Virus record (IMG/VR): IMGVR_UViG_3300033149_001645
Span: 1-31,368 of that record
Direction: 5' to 3' (one strand)
Origin: a virus
Length of the DNA: 31,368 bases
A program made the position numbers and the translations under genes. Each line of letters starts with the position of its first letter. Position 1 is the first letter of the stretch. The notes below the pieces were generated by a model, which worked only from the letters and a program-made list of their open reading frames with translations, was not told where the DNA came from and did no database searches. This document shows positions 12,927 to 20,895 of this stretch, piece after piece.

Positions 12927-13085
12927 TTAATCTAATTTTCTTATTTCATACCACTCGCCAAGAATCTTTTCATGCCCATGTGTTTTGCCTGTCATTGTTA
13001 TATTTTTAAGTGTAAAATACAGGTGTACATATCCTGTAAGTAACCCCATAACAACACCGGCTAAAATGTACGACGTACTATCCAT
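12927..13085 (-). CDS. 52-residue membrane protein in the lysis cassette
   Basis: ATG 13085 opens MDSTSYILAGVVMGLLTGYV and continues to a charged end 'HEKILGEWYEIRKLD'. Residues ~5-27 form one transmembrane helix; a soluble tail of about 25 residues follows. The ribosome site (AAGGAG) overlaps the holin stop. As the last gene of the cassette it could be a second holin, an antiholin or a spanin-like accessory. Confidence 0.65.
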   Translation of the reverse strand: MDSTSYILAGVVMGLLTGYVHLYFTLKNITMTGKTHGHEKILGEWYEIRKLD

Positions 13086-13093
13086 TTATTATC

Positions 13094-13300
13094 CTACTCC
13101 TTATCGTCAAAGTAACCTTTATTCTTAGTTGTAGGGTTGTTTAAAATCCCCGCTAGCACAAATATACCCAGCAAAGCTGTTACCAATTTGTCATAATTTC
13201 CAGGCAATACGATTGAAATATCGTATACCTTTAAAGCATCTGCCAGTAGGGGAATAAACATCAAAATTGAAAACCAAAGGCCGTAGTTTCTCCAGCGCAT
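13094..13300 (-). CDS. Phage holin, phi-LC3 family-like
   Basis: 68 residues from ATG 13300 (AGGAGGTGGTAAAC). 'MRWRNYGLWFSILMFIPLLADAL' gives the first membrane helix, 'KLVTALLGIFVLAGIL' the second, followed by 'NNPTTKNKGYFDD', the typical end of phi-LC3-type holins (…DPTTKG…DS). Holins open the membrane so that the endolysins reach the wall. It sits directly after the two wall-degrading genes. Confidence 0.85.
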   Translation of the reverse strand: MRWRNYGLWFSILMFIPLLADALKVYDISIVLPGNYDKLVTALLGIFVLAGILNNPTTKNKGYFDDKE

Positions 13301-13313
13301 GTTTACCACCTCC

Positions 13314-13745
13314 TTATAAATTCCATCTCACTTTTTCGCCGCGTATATCACAATGGACATGCCCGTCCCTGTATCGTCCCAGCCCGCCATCCTGGAAATA
13401 CTTCTCCGCAACGTCGGCCAGTTCTTCCATGCTCATGCCCTTGACGCGAATATCGGCGGCATTGCCAAACAAATGTTGGCTTTGTTTTGCGCCGCCGACG
13501 GCCTCGTTATGCTTTTCGCAACGGTAGCCGGAAATTATTACGATTGGTTTGCCTATTTCGTCTCGCAGTTTCTGTAAGCGTCTTACCAATTCAGGATTGA
13601 TTTTTACCGCATTGCAGCACGAGCATTGAAATTCCTTTAACGAAAAATCCTTGCTAATTTGTATGTCGTTCAAGTCGCTTCCTAGAGATTGTTGCCTGAT
13701 TATTTCTGCGAACATTTTTGCTATTTTAAGCATGTTGCTGCTCAC
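13314..13745 (-). CDS. Peptidase M15 (D-Ala-D-Ala carboxypeptidase-like) endolysin
   Basis: 143 residues from GTG 13745 with GGGAGGTG upstream. It fits the M15A family: 'FSLKEFQCSCC', 'LQKLRDEIGKPIVIISGYRC', 'GAKQSQHLFGNAADI' and 'GHVHCDI'. Likely zinc ligands are His91, Asp98 and His131. It would cut peptide bonds in peptidoglycan stem peptides. It lacks a signal peptide, so export depends on the holin. Start and stop lie within a few nucleotides of its neighbours. Confidence 0.88.
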   Translation of the reverse strand: MSSNMLKIAKMFAEIIRQQSLGSDLNDIQISKDFSLKEFQCSCCNAVKINPELVRRLQKLRDEIGKPIVIISGYRCEKHNEAVGGAKQSQHLFGNAADIRVKGMSMEELADVAEKYFQDGGLGRYRDGHVHCDIRGEKVRWNL

Positions 13746-14633
13746 TTACAACACCTCCCGCATTTTGCCCAAAGTCTGCGGGCCTACAATGCCATCAACA
13801 ATTATGCCCTTTTCTGCCTGAAACTTTATAACCGCACTTTTGGTTAATTTGCCGAATATGCCGTCAATCGGGCCAGGGTCGTAGCCGAGTGAATGTAAAG
13901 CAGACTGAAGCTCTCTCACGTCCGAACCCCTCTTGCCGACGTACAGCAAGCGGTGTATGTCTAACACCTTTTTGCTTCCCTTTTTAAAAAACAACAAAGC
14001 CGCAGGCTGTGGCCTCTCGCAGCCGTCAGACGGTCGGTTCCTCACTCTGCTATTAATATATGCTTCACTTGAGCCCCCGCCGTCGGACATGACGGCAGTA
14101 TCACAGCCCAAAGACGCCATGTATTCTGCCAGTTCCGGACCCGTCATGCCCCTGCCGTACCTTCTACCGTCTACAGTGACGACAATGAAAGTGTTGCCCT
14201 TAACTCCGTAGGCCGTCCTTGGGTGTCGTGCCTTCACCAAGCCGTGCAGCCAGTCTCTGCGGTACTGCAAGTCCACCTTGCCGTCTTTAACGAGTTGGGC
14301 GCAAACGCCGAATCCCCACCTCATTTCGTGCATTTTATAGCCGAGGTACTTGTCCGGCGGAAGGCGGTATACCCTGTGCTTGCCTTCCAAATCCTGATAG
14401 AACAGCACGTCGCCTTTGTAGTCGTAATGCAGGTTCCCCCAAGTGTAGACGGACTGGACGGGTATTCCGGTGTTTATAGCGTACAAAACGGTACCTCCTG
14501 CGCCGTGGCAGGTTCCGTGCTCTCTTGCTATGCGCGATATTCTTTTTCTTTTTCCCGCAAAGACAAGTTTAGGCTCGTACTTGTCCAGCGGAATTTGCCA
14601 AACCAACACGTCGCCGTCACGGTAATAACGCAT
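13746..14633 (-). CDS. Phosphodiester-glycosidase (NAGPA-like) with peptidoglycan-binding domain
   Basis: 295 residues from ATG 14633 (TTAGGGGGTAAATAT). Residues ~25-215 match the phosphodiester glycosidase/NAGPA fold: 'HGAGGTVLYAINTGIPV', 'ARHPRTAYGVKGNTFIVVTVDGRRYGRGMTGPELAEYMASLGCDTAVMSDGGGSSEAYI'. Residues ~230-295 are a PG_binding_1 domain ('LLYVGKRGSDVRELQSALHSLGYDPGPIDGIFGKLTKSAVIKFQ'). In the known fold the DGGGSS loop is part of the active site. It is the largest lysis-cassette protein, so it probably acts on the wall, possibly on wall-polymer phosphodiesters or glycans. No signal peptide. Confidence 0.85.
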   Translation of the reverse strand: MRYYRDGDVLVWQIPLDKYEPKLVFAGKRKRISRIAREHGTCHGAGGTVLYAINTGIPVQSVYTWGNLHYDYKGDVLFYQDLEGKHRVYRLPPDKYLGYKMHEMRWGFGVCAQLVKDGKVDLQYRRDWLHGLVKARHPRTAYGVKGNTFIVVTVDGRRYGRGMTGPELAEYMASLGCDTAVMSDGGGSSEAYINSRVRNRPSDGCERPQPAALLFFKKGSKKVLDIHRLLYVGKRGSDVRELQSALHSLGYDPGPIDGIFGKLTKSAVIKFQAEKGIIVDGIVGPQTLGKMREVL

Positions 14634-14637
14634 ATAT

Positions 14638-14898
14638 TTACCCCCTAACATAAGAAAGGACTGCAATAAACACTGCAACCCCGGCAATTATCCAGCTGGT
14701 GTAATCTTTTCTCGTTTCCGTTGCCCCCTGTATGCTGGAAACTTTTCTCATTAACTCGTTAACCTGTTGCCTCAAGTTGTTGTAGTCGCGTATCAATGTA
14801 GTTGTGCGTATCATTTCTTCTCGCAGTGTTTCCATGTCTTTTTTGAGTTGCGAAAGCATTTCAAAGAGGTCCTTGTTTGAGTACCATTGCTCGTTCAA
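14638..14898 (-). CDS. XhlA/hemolysin-like holin-associated protein
   Basis: 86 residues from TTG 14898, behind AGGGGGTGTAATTC. A coiled coil (residues ~10-55) with 'LREEMIRTTTLIRDYNNLRQQV' precedes one C-terminal transmembrane helix (SWIIAGVAVFIAVLSYV). This is the build of XhlA-like proteins that assist holins in Gram-positive phages. It is the first gene of the lysis cassette, after the late-operon terminator. Confidence 0.8.
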   Translation of the reverse strand: MNEQWYSNKDLFEMLSQLKKDMETLREEMIRTTTLIRDYNNLRQQVNELMRKVSSIQGATETRKDYTSWIIAGVAVFIAVLSYVRG

Positions 14899-14929
14899 GA
14901 ATTACACCCCCTGGGGAATATTGGTTTGC

Positions 14930-14942
14930 CAACATGTGTTTG
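14930..14942 (-). repeat. 13-bp motif copy (CAAACACATGTTG)
   Basis: Exact copy in the gap between the late-operon terminator and the lysis cassette, about 30 nt upstream of the XhlA-like start codon. Confidence 0.75.
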
Positions 14943-14984
14943 AAATGGTAAAGTTAAAGTGCAGGCTAGGTGGTGTACACACCG

Positions 14985-15013
14985 AAAAGCCCGCTCACCC
15001 TGGGGAGGCGGGC
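14985..15013 (-). terminator. Intrinsic terminator of the morphogenesis operon
   Basis: On the minus strand GCCCGC and GCGGGC are followed by TTTT, 10 nt after the stop of the 1124-residue gene. The weak U-tract suggests some read-through into the lysis genes. Confidence 0.65.
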
Positions 15014-15023
15014 CTGCCTGTGC

Positions 15024-18000
15024 TTATGGTGCTTTTGGCAATTTAGGTAGCTTGCTTTCCAACTTAGGTAATTCTAACTTTTTCTTCTTTCTCGGCTGGA
15101 ATATTGATTCTAGTGTCCTAGATTTCACCCCAAACGGCAATTCGCCCCGCGCCATTGGATAACCGGCAATGGGCACGTTGCCGCGAACTGCCGAGCGCAA
15201 GGCTGCTGCCGTTAACTGCCTTGGCTTTACTTCTTCGCCTTTTACTGCTCTTTCTAAGCCAGTTATACCTTGCTTTGCCACTCCAAATGCAGATTCAGCT
15301 AAACCGGAAGTCGGACCAAGCAGGTTCATAATAGCCTCTTGCTCGTCCCACGCCAACTGTTGTGCAGTATCGGATACAATACCAAGGCCGCCTACCCACG
15401 TATAAGCATCAAGGTAATCCATTACAAGCTGCCTTATATCACGTTCAGATATAGCTTCTTTTGTACGTCCAATTTTTTCTGCCGGCGCTTCCTTGCCGGA
15501 AATCCAATCGCGGATAAGGCCAACAAGCCAGCCTGCGGACGGGAATAACGTCAAGAACGGCCCCCATGCTCTTAAAGAACCGTCCCTGCCGCCGGTCTTG
15601 AAAAAACGTACCGCTTCATCTAGCAACTCACGTTTCAACAATCTTCCCTGGTTGAAAGCATAACGCTTAAATTGAAATAATACTCTGCCCCAGGGCGAAC
15701 TTGCCCATAAAGGCACGTCCAATTGGCTAGCCGGGAACTGCGTCCTCAATACGTTCCAACGCGCAACTTTGGCCAATTCTTCTTCAGTTAAAGAGCCGCG
15801 TCTAAGCGCTTTGTCAATATCTATCCCAGCTTCTCTAAACAGGCGTTTGATTCGCTCCGGCTGTTTGCCTGCCACTCTTTGCACCCATGATACGGAACCC
15901 GGTTTTTTAAGAGCCTTAAACATGTCCTCCGCCCAACCCTTGGCGGCTTGTAAAGATACCAGCCTGTTCCAGTATTCAGTTGTATTAAAGCCGGTAGCTT
16001 GCATGAACTTGGTCGCGAAAAGAGAAGGCCCACCCCTCGTCTCCGCGATAGTCCTGGCCATATTGGCAGGGTCAAGATAAATGCCTGCCATTTTCGCAAA
16101 TTGTTCCGCTTCTTTGCGGTTGGCGAAAGCGCTTTTAATGCCCTTAATAAGTGAAGCTACCCCTAATCTTAATGCCGTGTTGACATTCTGCGTAGCGTTT
16201 GGTATTGCTGCCAAGCCAAGCTTAGATATAACATTATATGACAACAAGCCTTCAATCAAGTGCTTTTCAATATCAGCTCTTGCATCAATGCCCCTCAACC
16301 TGTCGGCAACTTTAAGCGCATAAGCCCGGTCAACCGGCGCCATGCTCTCTACCGCTTCTATTAGCCGTTCATCTTTGGGGCCATATTTAAGCGCCTGCGC
16401 TATCCTGGTTTCGCCTTCCGCAAGGTCGCTCTGTAACGCAAGTAGCGGGTCTAATTCATACTCCGGCAGTTCAATTTTCTTCGCTTCGTGCTGAAATGTA
16501 GCGTGGCGTTCAAACTTTGCCCTTCTCAATAGCCGCAGCAGTCTTTCTGCCTCTTGAATGTCTTTTGCCTGTCCGGTCTTGACTAACTTCTGCAGTACAT
16601 CAGGTCTTATCTGCCCCGTCTTGTCCTCAATTTTTTTCCAGTCTAAGCGCAGCGGAAAATGGTTTTTAGCTTCCTTAAAGGGTATATTTTCTCCATCTAC
16701 AGTACGTAAAGTTAAGCCTGCTTTCCTAATCCTGTCCGGCCGTTCATTATAGTAAGCTTTTACCACCTCTGCCGCTTTTCTAACTTTGTTGTTTATTGGT
16801 TTCTCTTTTCCTCTTACAACTGTCCGCATGTTCAGCCTTTCTTTTTTACTAAGGGCGGCTACCTGTTTTAGCATTTTGTTTGTCCAGTTAACAATTTGCT
16901 GGTCGGCTAACCTTTCAACTTCGCGGCTCATTTGCAATATTTTTCTGCCAGGCTCACCTTTGGTTGACAGCCAGCCTTCGACAGAAGATAACGTCCTATT
17001 GATAAACTCACGTACTGCCCCAGGCTGTTTATAGGTGCTCACCGCCGCTTTGGGTGCAGTTGTAGGCGATTGTACTTTTTCAGCCAGGTCTTCTGCTATC
17101 CTGCGCACGCCTTGGAAAACCGCCTTCCGGTTTTCAGGCGTCGGTTTAATACGTTTCATTACTTCTTCCCATTCCGGCATCTCTGGCCTAACTACGCGCT
17201 GTTTGGAATAAGGCACTTTGCCTGTTGTTTCGGTAGTTGTCGGTTTGAACGGCTCAACAAACTTTTCCTCAACTAGTTTTCCGGACCGCTTTAACTTGGG
17301 CTTCGGCCTTAATCCAACAACCATTGCCCAGTGGTTACGGTTGGCCAGTGCCTTAAATCTGTCTTTGACAGGTAAATCAGCAAGCGCAAACTCTTCTTCA
17401 AGATTATATCCCCTTAGTCTTGCAACTCGTTCTGCAATCTTGGTTAGGCCTTTGCTTTCTGCCCCCTTAGATATAGATTGAACTATCTCGTTAAGTTCGG
17501 TTATATCTGCCCTCTGCCACGTCTTTTTAGGCACTTCCGGCAGCACTTCCGACAGAAATTCTACCATTGCGCGTTTGGATTCTGTCGGCAGTGCGCCTTC
17601 GCCGGAAATAATCTGTCTTATCCTAGCCGCCTGCTGGGCTTGACGTTCGGTTTCCGGTTTAATTTCTTCAATAATTTTAGTAAGTCGTTCCTGACCCGTT
17701 TCCGGCTTAAATGTACGCGGTTTTAATACTTGTCTTATGCCTGCTGTGAACTGTGTGCCGGGTGGTAGTAGCAAAGGTTTTTGTTTAGGTGCCGGCGGTT
17801 CGATTTTTGGTGCCGGCTTCGGCGCACCTTTAAATACGCGCCTTAACCCTGCGCCGGCAATTGGGCCTGCCGCACCGAACGCGCCAAATATAGCGGTTTC
17901 TTTGGGTATATCCTTTATGGCTTCAAGCGGCTTTTCTCCCTGCGCTATTTTCGCCCCTGCGCTCATAGTGCCAAATGCGGCTCCCGTTCCTGCAGTTCTC

Positions 18001-18398
18001 ACGGCTCCAGAAGCTACGCGCCCCGCCAGCGGCCCAAACCTTGCCGCCGCTCCAAGCCCTGCGCGTCCGGCTAGAGGTGCAATTGCCGCTCCACCGGTAA
18101 GACCGGCCAGCGCAACTGGTGCCGCAATGCCAACCAAACCGCCAAGTATATCTGCTACAATGTCAGCTGTCCCTTTCCTAGGGGCTATTTCACCCGGTGC
18201 AAGGCCGAAAGTGGCAGATTCGGCGGCAGAACGTCCCAAACGGCTAAAAAACCTGCCGACGCCTGATTCTTCGGTAGTTGGCTTGGTTTTTATTTCTTTT
18301 TCAAACTCATCAAAGATAGAATCTATACTTCTGTCGGTGGATTCTTTGTTGCTTTTTTTGAAATCGTCAAATATTGCATCTATATTATCAGTTGCCAT
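15024..18398 (-). CDS. Very large internal virion / DNA-ejection protein
   Basis: 1124 residues from ATG 18398 (GTAGGTGG). The N-terminus carries two copies of a short acidic element (IDAIFDDFKKS, then IDSIFDEFEKE). Residues ~50-180 are Gly/Ala-rich with several hydrophobic stretches (ADILGGLVGIAAPVALAGLTGG), which look membrane-inserting. The rest is long charged helices, then a C-terminal region with 'NVISKLGLAAIPNATQNVNTALRLG' and 'LPLWASSPWGRVLFQFKRYAFNQGRLL'-like segments known from large polyvalent/internal virion proteins of podophages. Size, place at the end of the operon and membrane-active N-terminus fit a protein injected with the DNA to form a channel. It lacks an obvious lytic domain. 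Confidence 0.75.
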   Translation of the reverse strand: MATDNIDAIFDDFKKSNKESTDRSIDSIFDEFEKEIKTKPTTEESGVGRFFSRLGRSAAESATFGLAPGEIAPRKGTADIVADILGGLVGIAAPVALAGLTGGAAIAPLAGRAGLGAAARFGPLAGRVASGAVRTAGTGAAFGTMSAGAKIAQGEKPLEAIKDIPKETAIFGAFGAAGPIAGAGLRRVFKGAPKPAPKIEPPAPKQKPLLLPPGTQFTAGIRQVLKPRTFKPETGQERLTKIIEEIKPETERQAQQAARIRQIISGEGALPTESKRAMVEFLSEVLPEVPKKTWQRADITELNEIVQSISKGAESKGLTKIAERVARLRGYNLEEEFALADLPVKDRFKALANRNHWAMVVGLRPKPKLKRSGKLVEEKFVEPFKPTTTETTGKVPYSKQRVVRPEMPEWEEVMKRIKPTPENRKAVFQGVRRIAEDLAEKVQSPTTAPKAAVSTYKQPGAVREFINRTLSSVEGWLSTKGEPGRKILQMSREVERLADQQIVNWTNKMLKQVAALSKKERLNMRTVVRGKEKPINNKVRKAAEVVKAYYNERPDRIRKAGLTLRTVDGENIPFKEAKNHFPLRLDWKKIEDKTGQIRPDVLQKLVKTGQAKDIQEAERLLRLLRRAKFERHATFQHEAKKIELPEYELDPLLALQSDLAEGETRIAQALKYGPKDERLIEAVESMAPVDRAYALKVADRLRGIDARADIEKHLIEGLLSYNVISKLGLAAIPNATQNVNTALRLGVASLIKGIKSAFANRKEAEQFAKMAGIYLDPANMARTIAETRGGPSLFATKFMQATGFNTTEYWNRLVSLQAAKGWAEDMFKALKKPGSVSWVQRVAGKQPERIKRLFREAGIDIDKALRRGSLTEEELAKVARWNVLRTQFPASQLDVPLWASSPWGRVLFQFKRYAFNQGRLLKRELLDEAVRFFKTGGRDGSLRAWGPFLTLFPSAGWLVGLIRDWISGKEAPAEKIGRTKEAISERDIRQLVMDYLDAYTWVGGLGIVSDTAQQLAWDEQEAIMNLLGPTSGLAESAFGVAKQGITGLERAVKGEEVKPRQLTAAALRSAVRGNVPIAGYPMARGELPFGVKSRTLESIFQPRKKKKLELPKLESKLPKLPKAP

Positions 18399-18413
18399 TT
18401 TATCCACCTACCT

Positions 18414-19604
18414 TTATTCTCCGCCTTGCCAATTTTTGTACAGGTATAATTTTTCTATATCTACGCCTTTTCTAGCTAATGCAGCAAGTTTTTGTTCGTC
18501 GCTTAAAAATTCCTTTCTTTCTTTTATTGACAATGGCAAAAATCTGCTTAGCGCTTTATTTGTTTGAACCTGGTCAATTTCTGTCGGCTCTTCACCCGGA
18601 ATTTCTATTCCCAACAATGACTGGGCAAGCACCTTTTCGTCGTCGGTCAAAAAGTCCAGGCCGTAGTTGTTAATTTTATTCCATAATTGCTGTTTAACCT
18701 GATATTCTGGGTCTTGTTCCATTAATTGTTGTTTAAGTTTATATTGCTCTCGCAATCTTTGCAAAGCTGCCGCATTATTTTCTCTGGCAATCTGAAGCTG
18801 TAACTGTCTCCTGGCAATAGCTTCCCTTGCGTCTGCCGTCTGCGTCCCAGGCTCAACGCCCAGTATAGATGCCGCCTCGTTGGACACGTAACCTAACTGC
18901 TGCGCCAGGGACAGCGCGTTGTCAAACTCTCTCTGCTGCTGTTCCAGCTGCGCCTGCTCCCTTGCTAAAGCATCTAATTCAGCTTGTCTGGCGCGTTCGT
19001 ACTCCGTCTGCTCCAAACCCTGGTATGCGCCTAAAAGGTTCAAAAGGTTGCTAAGTTCGGATTGGCGGCGCGTATAAGCCTGCTGTATAAGCTGCGGCAG
19101 TATCTGGCTCTGTACTTGGCCCATATATCTCTGCTGTATATTTGCTATCTGGTCTCTGGTTATGGTAGACGGCAGTATGCCGCGCACGTTCAGTTCTTCC
19201 ATAGCCCTTTGAGAAGCCAACTCTGCCTGCCTTTTAGCTTCTTCCAAAGCGGCCTGATACGCGGGGTCTTCTTCAGGTTTATAGGTAAAAGGCTGTGTTG
19301 CTCTCTGCCGCAATCTACTCAGTATATCGCTCATTTGCATCCTGTATTGTTGCTGCTGTTGCTGCTGCGGACTAAGGCCGGTTCTTCTTAATGCGTTGGT
19401 TATATCTGACAAAGAAGCGTAGCTTCTGCCCTGTTGTACCATGGCAGGCTTTAGCAGGTCTATGCCTTTCAGGGTTACCGTGCCTCCGTTTTGTCCCTGT
19501 TTCCAGCCTATTTCTTCGTCCTTAAAGCCTAAACCCCTCAAATAGTCTCTTACCCGCGTTAAATTTGTGGTGTTGGGGTTTTTAGTATTCAATGTATTCG
19601 GCAT
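18414..19604 (-). CDS. Internal virion protein, glutamine-rich helical
   Basis: 396 residues from ATG 19604 (AGGCAGGTGATATA). The N-terminal ~70 residues include 'VRDYLRGLGFKDEEIGWKQGQNGGTVTLKG', resembling the small wall-active or docking domain found on phage and spore proteins. A poly-Gln run follows (~residue 80), then about 250 residues of Gln/Ala/Arg-rich helix with heptads (YERARQAELDALAREQAQLEQQQ). It ends 15 nt before the large ejection protein. In podophages such pairs are co-ejected internal proteins; that role is inferred from order and composition. Confidence 0.65.
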   Translation of the reverse strand: MPNTLNTKNPNTTNLTRVRDYLRGLGFKDEEIGWKQGQNGGTVTLKGIDLLKPAMVQQGRSYASLSDITNALRRTGLSPQQQQQQQYRMQMSDILSRLRQRATQPFTYKPEEDPAYQAALEEAKRQAELASQRAMEELNVRGILPSTITRDQIANIQQRYMGQVQSQILPQLIQQAYTRRQSELSNLLNLLGAYQGLEQTEYERARQAELDALAREQAQLEQQQREFDNALSLAQQLGYVSNEAASILGVEPGTQTADAREAIARRQLQLQIARENNAAALQRLREQYKLKQQLMEQDPEYQVKQQLWNKINNYGLDFLTDDEKVLAQSLLGIEIPGEEPTEIDQVQTNKALSRFLPLSIKERKEFLSDEQKLAALARKGVDIEKLYLYKNWQGGE

Positions 19605-19621
19605 TATATCACCTGCCTTCT

Positions 19622-19635
19622 CAAACGTAGGTTTG
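19622..19635. repeat. Degenerate palindrome related to the 13-bp motif
   Basis: CAAACGTAGGTTTG, with arms CAAAC/GTTTG. Leftward it is followed by GAGAAGG like the 9322 copy; rightward it abuts the -35 box of the cargo-gene promoter. Confidence 0.35.
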
Positions 19636-19636
19636 C

Positions 19637-19665
19637 TTGCCAAAATGAGTAAGAGCAAGTATAAT
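19637..19665 (+). promoter_or_regulatory. Moron promoter
   Basis: TTGCCA, 17 nt, TATAAT on the plus strand, 38 nt before the first cargo gene. It runs against the surrounding late operon, so the cargo can be expressed in the lysogen. Confidence 0.8.
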
Positions 19666-19702
19666 GTGTTAAATTAAATAAATATAGATAAGGAGGTCGT
19701 GC

Positions 19703-19945
19703 ATGAAAAACACAATCATTGTTGCTATAGTTATTTTGTTTCTTTTATTTTCCACTATCATTGCATATACTTTTACAGACCGTTATTATCTCCAGGTGAC
19801 AAGTGAAGGTCATGCATTTAAAATTGATAAAATAACAGGCAAAACATGGGTTATATATCCTAATGGCAATATACAGTTAACCGAAACAACCGAGGAAAAA
19901 GCTAAAAAAATAGAAAAAATTTTTAATGACTTTAAAAACAACTAA
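19703..19945 (+). CDS. Small membrane-anchored cargo protein
   Basis: 80 residues; AAGGAGGTCGTGC precedes the ATG. Residues 4-24 are a membrane helix (TIIVAIVILFLLFSTIIAYTF); the remainder is an extracytoplasmic beta segment (RYYLQVTSEGHAFKIDKITGKTWVIYPNG) with a charged helical end. AT-rich relative to the late genes. Unrecognised; probably surface-exposed in the lysogen. Confidence 0.7.
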   Translation: MKNTIIVAIVILFLLFSTIIAYTFTDRYYLQVTSEGHAFKIDKITGKTWVIYPNGNIQLTETTEEKAKKIEKIFNDFKNN

Positions 19946-19974
19946 TTTATTTTTTTAGAAAGGATGTGTTTTAT

Positions 19975-20661
19975 ATGAAAAAGGCAGCTGTATTAGCCGC
20001 TACCGTAGTGCTGTGTCTTGTTTTTGTAGCTGTTGTAATGGCTTCTGTAAACGGAGAATACAACGGCTATCCGATAGTTAAACTAGTAATAAACGGTAAA
20101 ACGGTTAAATCGGACGTTCCAGCAATAATCATGGGCAACAGAACTATGGTTCCCATTGCAATTGTTAGTGAAACATTGGGTTGCAATGTCGGGTGGAACC
20201 CAGAAACGTATACTGTTACGATTTCTGATAAAAAATCAACAGCCGCCAACACAGGCAAAAAAGAAGCCTGGTATTCGCCAGAAGAAAGAAAGCTTTACCT
20301 GCCCACCAAAAATTCTGATGGATTCTTAGAAGTCACGCTTGAAGATACTTATTTTATTTGCGATTTTGCGCCGGAAAGAAAAGAACTTATTATGATGGCT
20401 AAAATTAAAAATCCTACATCAAAATACGAAATGGCCAGTTATGGATTTAAAGCAGCCGTTGAACCTAATGACGGACGCGGCGCAGGTGGATTTCTTGGCA
20501 TCAGAATAAAAGAAACTAAAAATGGTTACATTCCTCCTAATTCAACCGTTCAAGCCTTTGTTAAAGTAAGATTTCCAAGTGATTTAATAATAACAAAAAT
20601 TGAAGCCCCTGGCGGCTATAATATTCTTGAAGGTTGCACAGAAAAAGCTCCACCTAATTAG
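19975..20661 (+). CDS. Secreted protein with copper-amine-oxidase N-terminal-like domain
   Basis: 228 residues from ATG 19975 (AAAGGA upstream; GTG 19966 touches the ribosome site). A signal peptide covers residues ~1-26 (KKAAVLAATVVLCLVFVAVVMAS). It is followed by a Cu_amine_oxidN1-type stalk domain: 'VKLVINGKTVKSDVPAIIMGNRTMVPIAIVSETLGCNVGWNPETYTVTI'. That domain is a wall-associated module in Clostridia and does not imply oxidase activity. The C-terminal half is an unrecognised beta domain that includes 'MMAKIKNPTSKYEMASYGFKAAVEP'. With its own promoter and terminator it is a lysogenic-conversion candidate. Confidence 0.8.
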   Translation: MKKAAVLAATVVLCLVFVAVVMASVNGEYNGYPIVKLVINGKTVKSDVPAIIMGNRTMVPIAIVSETLGCNVGWNPETYTVTISDKKSTAANTGKKEAWYSPEERKLYLPTKNSDGFLEVTLEDTYFICDFAPERKELIMMAKIKNPTSKYEMASYGFKAAVEPNDGRGAGGFLGIRIKETKNGYIPPNSTVQAFVKVRFPSDLIITKIEAPGGYNILEGCTEKAPPN

Positions 20662-20680
20662 AGTTTGGAGCTTTTTCTTT
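20641..20680. terminator. Bidirectional terminator at the moron edge
   Basis: GAAAAAGCTCC (20641-20651) pairs with GGAGCTTTTTC (20667-20677), giving T-runs on both strands. It overlaps the stop codons of the converging genes. Confidence 0.85.
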
Positions 20681-20884
20681 TATTGCATTTTCTAAGTCTT
20701 TTCTTTCAGTTTGTATACGTTCAAGTTCTGCATTTAATTGTTCTTCACGCCTTTTTAATTGTTTTATAGTATTTTGCGCTTCTTGTAAATTAAAAGCATA
20801 TTCAATTGTTTGCACCTTACGCATTATAAAGTAGTTATTTCCTACTTTTTTAAAAGATTTTTCGGTATTTACGCTAGGTTTCAT
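20654..20884 (-). CDS. Small coiled-coil structural protein
   Basis: 76 residues from ATG 20884 (TAAGGAGGTTAATT). An N-terminal 'KKVGNNYFIMRKVQTIEYAFNLQEAQ' is followed by a ~40-residue coiled coil (IKQLKRREEQLNAELERIQTERKDLENAI). It sits between fibre protein and moron and may be a fibre chaperone or small virion protein. It converges on the moron and shares its terminator. Confidence 0.6.
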   Translation of the reverse strand: MKPSVNTEKSFKKVGNNYFIMRKVQTIEYAFNLQEAQNTIKQLKRREEQLNAELERIQTERKDLENAIKEKAPNSN

Positions 20885-20895
20885 AATTAACCTCC

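Noticed and set aside
17737-18567. Long plus-strand open frame (Pro/Ala-rich, 276 codons)
   Set aside because: Antisense shadow of the Gly/Ala-rich part of the large ejection protein; no ribosome site or coding-like composition.
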